Shown piece by piece: positions 6,316 to 10,136 of a DNA stretch of 10,136 nucleotides; positions within the stretch are counted from its first letter, which is position 1, and each line of letters opens with the position of its first letter. This DNA is from Bacteroidales bacterium (GTDB lineage Bacteria; Bacteroidota; Bacteroidia; Bacteroidales; UBA932), in assembly GCA_024681565.1 (NCBI GenBank), contig JAILAO010000148.1, forward strand, positions 1 to 10,136, given 5' to 3'. The notes beneath the pieces are model-generated. The model saw only the letters and a program-made list of their open reading frames with translations, ran no database searches and was not told the origin of the DNA. The position numbers and the translations under genes are program-made.

Positions 6316-6346
6316 CAAAGTTATAAACTTTTCAGGAACCTGCAAA
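6316..6346 (-). promoter_or_regulatory. Bacteroidota-type promoter for rplS and tRNA-Arg
   Basis: On the minus strand a perfect -33 TTTG (6346-6343), a 19-base spacer and a perfect -7 TAACTTTG (6323-6316) are present. The predicted start is near 6312, about 65 bases before the rplS ATG. It lies in the 124-base gap after dnaJ, so rplS is transcribed independently of the chaperone genes. Confidence 0.8.
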
Positions 6347-6368
6347 CATTTTTTCAAAAAACTTTCCC

Positions 6369-7553
6369 CTAGAAGTACTTGCTTTCCTTCTCGAAAAGCG
6401 CCCGGTCGTCCCGGTTGGGGTCGGGGCGGACGGAGTCGCGCATCTTCTCGATGGCCTCACGCTCGCTGCGGCTCAGTTTGCGCGGGATCCAGACCAGGAT
6501 CTTGACGTAGAGGTCTCCGCGGCTGCCCAGACCGTAGCCGTTGACTGAGGGCAGGCCCTTGCCACGCAGGCGCTCGACCGTTCCGGACTGTGTGCCGGGA
6601 TCGAGTTTGAGGCGCTGGGGGCCGTCCAGGGCAGGGATCTGGATCTCGCAGCCGAGCATCGCGTCGGCCACGCTGATCACGCGGGTGTAGAACAGATTGG
6701 CGCCGTCGCGTTTGAGCTGGGCGTGCGGCTGTTCTTCCACGATGATGAGCAGGTCGCCGTTGACGCCGCCTTGCGGTGCCGCATGTCCTTCGCCGCGGAG
6801 CGAGAGCTGCATGCCGTCTTCGACGCCGGCCGGGATGTGGACCTTGACGGTCTCCTTCTGGCGGACCAGGCCCGTGCCCTTGCAGCGGCCGCAGGGATTG
6901 GTGACCACCTTGCCGGTACCGTTGCAGTGCGGGCAGGTGGAATTGGTCAGGGTGCGTCCGAAGAGGGTGTTGGTCACGTTCTGGATCACGCCGGAACCCT
7001 TGCAGGTCGGGCAGGTCTTGATGTCGGAAGCGTTCTTGGCGCCGCGGCCGTTGCAGTCGGGGCAGGGACGGTTGCGCTCGATGGTGACTTCTTTGTCACA
7101 GCCGTTCGCAATCTCTTCCAGGGTGACCTTGACGCGGGTGCGGATGTCCCGGCCGCGCTGTACGCGCGAACCTTGCTGGCTGCCGCCGAAACCGCCGAAA
7201 CCCTCGAAACCGCCAAAGCCGCCGAAACCGCCGAAGGCCCCGCCGAACAGGTTGTTGAGGATGTCGTTCAAGTTGCCGAAGCCCTGGCTCCAGTCCTGTC
7301 CTGCAGCGCCGTCCACGCCGGCGAAACCGAACTGGTCGTACTTCGCCTTCTTGTCCGGGTCGCTCAGGACCGAATAGGCTTCCGAGGCTTCCTTGAACTT
7401 CTCTTCCGCCGTCTTTTTCTCGGCATCCGTCCCGCTGACCCAGCGGTCCGGATGCCATTTGAGGGCGGCCTTGCGGTAGGCGCCCTTTATGTCATCGGCC
7501 GAGGCTCCTTTCTGGAGCCCCAGGACCTCGTAATAATCTCTTTTTTCTGCCAT
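6369..7553 (-). CDS. dnaJ: Chaperone protein DnaJ
   Basis: This 394-residue protein is a complete type I (class A) J-protein. The J domain (about 1-75) holds the HPD motif at 34-36, which stimulates the ATPase of DnaK. A Gly/Phe-rich linker follows (about 90-125), including a run of GGF units. The zinc domain has four CxxCxGxG repeats starting at Cys164, 181, 207 and 221, and the C-terminal substrate-binding domains run to the end. With GrpE and DnaK it folds and protects cytoplasmic proteins. The gene starts four bases after the grpE stop; a GGGAG sequence about nine bases before the ATG, inside the end of grpE, may help initiation. No clear intrinsic terminator follows before the rplS promoter. 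Confidence 0.98.
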   Translation of the reverse strand: MAEKRDYYEVLGLQKGASADDIKGAYRKAALKWHPDRWVSGTDAEKKTAEEKFKEASEAYSVLSDPDKKAKYDQFGFAGVDGAAGQDWSQGFGNLNDILNNLFGGAFGGFGGFGGFEGFGGFGGSQQGSRVQRGRDIRTRVKVTLEEIANGCDKEVTIERNRPCPDCNGRGAKNASDIKTCPTCKGSGVIQNVTNTLFGRTLTNSTCPHCNGTGKVVTNPCGRCKGTGLVRQKETVKVHIPAGVEDGMQLSLRGEGHAAPQGGVNGDLLIIVEEQPHAQLKRDGANLFYTRVISVADAMLGCEIQIPALDGPQRLKLDPGTQSGTVERLRGKGLPSVNGYGLGSRGDLYVKILVWIPRKLSRSEREAIEKMRDSVRPDPNRDDRALFEKESKYF

Positions 7554-7557
7554 AGGC

Positions 7558-8133
7558 TTATGCTCCCACCACTACTTTGGCGTAACGCAGGACCTTGCCG
7601 CCCAGCGTATAACCGGTCTGGACCACGTCGATGACCTTGCCTTTGAGCTCCTCGCTCGGTGCGGGGAACTGGGTCACGGCCTCGTGGAAATCCGTATTGA
7701 AGACCTCTCCCTTGGCCTCGATACGGGCCAGGCCCTGGGTCTTGAGGTATTCCATCAATTTATTGTATATCAGCGTGGTGCCTTCTTTTGCCGCCTCGTC
7801 GGAGGATTTGGCGAGCATTTCCATCGCGCGCTCGCAATCGTCCAGTACCGGGAGGAGTCCTTCGATGGTCTTGGCCGATGCGGAGGCGATGAGGTTGAGC
7901 CGGTCCTCGGCGCTGCGGCGCCGGAAGGTTTCGAACTCCGCCATCAGGCGCAGATAGCTGTCCTTTTCCTTCGCCAAATTGTCAGTCAATTCGGCGATCT
8001 GGTTCTTCAGGGCTTCTTCCTTGCGCTCTTCCTTTTTCTGCTTTTTCTTGGGTTCTTCCGTCTGGGGAGCCTGCTCCACGGGTTCTTCCACCTGCGGCTC
8101 CTGTTTCTTATCTTTCTTGTCTGACATAATCAT
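7558..8133 (-). CDS. grpE: Nucleotide exchange factor GrpE
   Basis: GrpE releases ADP from DnaK and resets the chaperone cycle. The 191-residue protein has a lysine/glutamate-rich, low-complexity N-terminus (about 1-42), a long coiled-coil dimerisation helix with AEFETFRRR (about 65-73), and the C-terminal beta domain containing NTDFHEAV and ending in GYTLGGKVLRYAKVVV. Length is normal. Two close ATGs are possible, 8133 and 8127; 8133 has an AGAGG sequence 10 bases upstream, while the protein from 8127 begins MSDKK as in many relatives. It is immediately followed by dnaJ, forming the usual grpE-dnaJ pair. A repeat cluster in the 55 bases before it may be its control region; I see no CIRCE element. 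Confidence 0.97.
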   Translation of the reverse strand: MIMSDKKDKKQEPQVEEPVEQAPQTEEPKKKQKKEERKEEALKNQIAELTDNLAKEKDSYLRLMAEFETFRRRSAEDRLNLIASASAKTIEGLLPVLDDCERAMEMLAKSSDEAAKEGTTLIYNKLMEYLKTQGLARIEAKGEVFNTDFHEAVTQFPAPSEELKGKVIDVVQTGYTLGGKVLRYAKVVVGA

Positions 8134-8136
8134 AAC

Positions 8137-8184
8137 TCATTTGCCTCTTGGGAAAGCAAATCATTTGCCAATGACAGAATGTCA
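8137..8184. repeat. Cluster of small direct and inverted repeats before grpE
   Basis: TCATTTGCC occurs twice in direct orientation (8137-8145 and 8161-8169), with a period of 24 bp. GCAAATCATTTGC (8156-8168) is a perfect palindrome around one base, and the palindrome TGACA-GAA-TGTCA (8172-8184) follows. The cluster fills the gap between the upstream hydrolase gene and grpE. No standard TTTG/TAnnTTTG promoter is seen here. An operator or stress-control site is possible but unproven. Confidence 0.4.
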
Positions 8185-8188
8185 CGGG

Positions 8189-8734
8189 TTACTTGCAGTA
8201 CTCCTGGATGCCGTTCTCGGCCATGAAGGCCCTGACGGTGTCGTAGCTGTCGAACTTGGCCGTACCCTCGAGATAGACCTTCACGCCGAAGCCGATCTGC
8301 TTGCTGATGGCGTAGAGATTCTTGAGGGACTCCAGCACACAGTATTCGGCGGCGATGCCGCAGATCACGACCTCGTCGCCGGGGGCGAACAGGTCCTGGT
8401 GCTCCGGGTCGAAACCCACGAAGGCGCCGTATTCCTCCGGACCCTGCACGCGACCCTTCAGGATGAAGCGGGTCTTCTCCTCGGGCAGACCCTCCAGCAC
8501 GCCCGGATCCAGCGCTGCGCCGGCCGTATGATGCACACAGTGCACCGGCCAGGGGCCGCCCTGCTCGCGGAAGGAACAATGGTTGACCGGATGCCAGTCC
8601 AGGGTGAAATAAACGAGGTCGAAGCGGTCTTTGACCGCATTGATGGCGGGGAGGACCTGCGTGGCGCCCGGAACGGTCAGGGAGCCGTAGATGAAATCCT
8701 TCTGCAGGTCGATGAGTAAAAGAATGCTGCGCAT
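8189..8734 (-). CDS. pncA: Nicotinamidase-type cysteine hydrolase (isochorismatase superfamily)
   Basis: The 181-residue protein has the nicotinamidase arrangement: catalytic Asp9 in DLQKDF, Lys93 and nucleophile Cys132 in GIAAEYCV. Metal ligands are probably Asp46 and His48 in LDWHPVNHCSF and His65 in WPVHCV. Nicotinamidase converts nicotinamide to nicotinate and ammonia for NAD salvage. The D-W-H and W-P-x-H-C-V blocks favour nicotinamidase over other isochorismatase-like enzymes, though pyrazinamidase or a related amidase activity cannot be separated by sequence. In the usual WPxHCVQ block a His replaces Gln (HCVHHT). It lies 31 bases after the small lipoprotein gene and 55 before grpE, all on the minus strand; no promoter of the standard type is seen before it. 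Confidence 0.87.
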   Translation of the reverse strand: MRSILLLIDLQKDFIYGSLTVPGATQVLPAINAVKDRFDLVYFTLDWHPVNHCSFREQGGPWPVHCVHHTAGAALDPGVLEGLPEEKTRFILKGRVQGPEEYGAFVGFDPEHQDLFAPGDEVVICGIAAEYCVLESLKNLYAISKQIGFGVKVYLEGTAKFDSYDTVRAFMAENGIQEYCK

Positions 8735-8765
8735 AGGTTAAAGCTATAATGTGACAAAATGCAGA

Positions 8766-9236
8766 CTACAGGTCGCCGCGGTCTTTCAGCATCTGAAGCG
8801 CCGGATAGGTGGGCAGGCTGTCGGGGTCCTTCGTGATCTCGATCACCTGTCCGTCGGGGGTGAAACGTCCGATGACGAACTGCGGGATCTTCATCTTGCC
8901 GGAGGAGCCGCCCAGTATCCAGTAGTGCAGCGTCTGGTCGAAGCAGGCCACTTCTCTTCCGACCGAGAAGATCAGTTGATCGACTTTCTCGATTTCCGCC
9001 TCGTAGGGAGCCTTGTCGGCTGCCTTGGCAGCGAGATTCTCAAGTCCGACCTTGTAGTGGACCAGGTCTTCCATGAAGGTGTATTCGTGTCTCATGGACA
9101 GATTGCTGAACTCGTAGTCCTCAGGATGATCCATCTGCTCTTTGGCATAACGTTCCAGGCTGACCCGGACCGGGTCTTTCGGCTGACAGGCTGCGAAAAG
9201 GAGCAGCGCACAACAGAAGAAAAGGGCTTTTTTCAT
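8766..9236 (-). CDS. Small lipoprotein of unknown function
   Basis: This 156-residue protein starts with a lipoprotein signal peptide: a short basic start (MKK), a hydrophobic stretch, and lipobox FAAC with the lipidated cysteine at 17, so the mature protein is anchored to a membrane facing the periplasm or the surface. The remainder is charged, with a helical-looking, Glu/Lys/Ala-rich central part (about 27-85) followed by a more beta-like region (about 92-130) with LHYWILGGSSGKMKIPQF and VIGRFTPDGQVIEI. I recognise no catalytic motif or named domain. It lies 25 bases after trkA and 31 before the nicotinamidase gene, so it is likely co-transcribed; this context does not reveal a function. 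Confidence 0.85.
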   Translation of the reverse strand: MKKALFFCCALLLFAACQPKDPVRVSLERYAKEQMDHPEDYEFSNLSMRHEYTFMEDLVHYKVGLENLAAKAADKAPYEAEIEKVDQLIFSVGREVACFDQTLHYWILGGSSGKMKIPQFVIGRFTPDGQVIEITKDPDSLPTYPALQMLKDRGDL

Positions 9237-9261
9237 GTGTGTATCGTTTTTAAGTTGCTGG

Positions 9262-10136
9262 CTATTTGAAGAACTTGTCGATCTCTTGGATGGTCTCCGG
9301 GAGGGCGAAGATCGCCACGCGGTCGTACGGTTCGATGATCGTGTCGCCGATCGCGATGCGCGCTTCGCTGCCGCGGATCACGCCGCCGATGATGGCGTTG
9401 CGCGGGAAATCGATGTCCTTGATCGGCCCGCTGGTGATCAGCGAGCCCGGCGCCACGGTGTACTCGATGACCTCGGCATTGGTGCCGGTCATGTAGCGCA
9501 CGAAGCGGGCTTTGCCGGACAGGGTGAACTTGAAGATGCGTCCGGCGGTGATGAGCTTTTTGTTGATGACGTTGTCCACGCCCATCTCCTCGGCGATGTG
9601 GATATACTCGATGTTCTCGACCTCGGCGATGGTGCGCTGGACGCCGAATTTCTTGGCGACCACGCAGGAGAGCACGTTGCTCTCGTCATTGCCCGTCAGG
9701 GCGACGAACGCATCGTAGTCCTGGATGCCTTCGTCGAAGAGGAAATCGGAGTTGCGGCCGTCGCCGTTGACGATGCGGATGGTCTCCGGGAGTTTCTCGG
9801 AGAGCTCGATGCAGCGGTTCTTGTCGCTCTCCACGAGCTTGACCTTGAGGCCGCTGCGGTCCAGCGATTTGGCCAGCATCTCGCCGATGGGGCCGCCACC
9901 CAGGATGAAGACCTTGCTGATGGAGATGTTGGTCTTGCCGAAATGCCGGTACAGCGCCGGTACACCCTCGCGGGTGGTGATGGTGAAGACCAGGTCACCG
10001 TAGAGGAACTTGGTGTCCAGTTTGGGGATGATGGTCTGCTCGTCCCGGGAAATCGCGATCACGCGGAACTGGTGGAGCTCCTCCTCAGTGGTGTTCTTGA
10101 TGAATTCGAGGAGCTTGAGGTCCAGGATGGGGGAGT
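9262..10136 (-). CDS. trkA: Trk-type potassium uptake regulatory protein TrkA, C-terminal part, cut by window edge
   Basis: The reading frame is open from the right edge to the stop at 9262-9264, giving 290 residues of a protein normally about 450 long; roughly the first 155 are missing. The visible order is the end of the first half with its RCK_C/TrkA_C domain (to about residue 70), the second Rossmann-type RCK_N domain with the nucleotide-binding motif GGGPIG (79-84) and an acidic residue closing strand 2 (KLVESD), then a second TrkA_C domain. TrkA binds NAD(H)/ATP on the cytoplasmic face and gates the TrkH/TrkG potassium channel. An internal GTG at 10062 is not the real start, since homologous sequence continues upstream. 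trkH is not in view and may lie beyond the edge. Confidence 0.95.
   Translation of the reverse strand, partial: SPILDLKLLEFIKNTTEEELHQFRVIAISRDEQTIIPKLDTKFLYGDLVFTITTREGVPALYRHFGKTNISISKVFILGGGPIGEMLAKSLDRSGLKVKLVESDKNRCIELSEKLPETIRIVNGDGRNSDFLFDEGIQDYDAFVALTGNDESNVLSCVVAKKFGVQRTIAEVENIEYIHIAEEMGVDNVINKKLITAGRIFKFTLSGKARFVRYMTGTNAEVIEYTVAPGSLITSGPIKDIDFPRNAIIGGVIRGSEARIAIGDTIIEPYDRVAIFALPETIQEIDKFFK

Noticed and set aside
6723..7634. 303-codon plus-strand frame opposite dnaJ
   Set aside because: Ala/Val-rich shadow of dnaJ codons; no motif and no start signals.
8735..8765. Possible promoter TAGCTTTA before the nicotinamidase gene
   Set aside because: The -7-like word has one mismatch and no TTTG lies 19-21 bases upstream; the nearest TTTG is only about 8 bases away.
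1..10136. Mobile element, phage, CRISPR or defence system
   Set aside because: No transposase, integrase, terminal repeats, spaced repeat array or defence-type protein is present; all long genes are housekeeping or metabolic.

Overview
The window looks like ordinary chromosomal DNA from a GC-rich member of the Bacteroidota, most likely order Bacteroidales. Three things point there. A DUF4492 gene sits directly in front of cydA and cydB, as is usual in that phylum. Recognisable Bacteroidota-type promoters (TTTG, 19-20 bp, TAnnTTTG) lie in front of several genes. Shine-Dalgarno sequences are mostly absent. The genus cannot be fixed from these genes.

Left arm (1-1199, minus strand): an amidohydrolase/lactonase-like gene overlaps by ATGA the start of a zinc-dependent alcohol dehydrogenase that runs off the left edge. 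The pair looks like part of a sugar or sugar-acid oxidation operon. A divergent promoter region (1200-1423) carries one good promoter per strand, with an unusual dyad between them that can pair in two ways. Plus strand (1424-2686): a free-standing acyltransferase of the condensation-domain/alcohol-acetyltransferase superfamily, closed by a strong intrinsic terminator (2713-2748).

Middle (2778-5758, plus strand): a promoter, then a compact DUF4492-cydA-cydB operon for the cytochrome bd quinol oxidase, with gaps of only 4 and 3 bases. It ends at a bidirectional terminator shared with the converging minus-strand rplS-tRNA-Arg(ACG) unit, which has its own textbook promoter and a possible leader hairpin.

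Right arm (6369-10136, minus strand): in order of transcription, trkA (5' end outside the window), a small lipoprotein of unknown function, a nicotinamidase-type cysteine hydrolase, grpE and dnaJ. GrpE and DnaJ are the exchange factor and J-protein of the DnaK chaperone. A cluster of small direct and inverted repeats lies just before grpE.

I see no mobile element, phage, CRISPR array or defence cassette, and no clearly new multi-gene system. The points most worth a second look are promoters whose predicted start points fall on or within 3 bases of the start codon (probable leaderless mRNAs), the two-way dyad in the divergent region, the repeat cluster before grpE, and the small membrane protein fixed to the bd oxidase.
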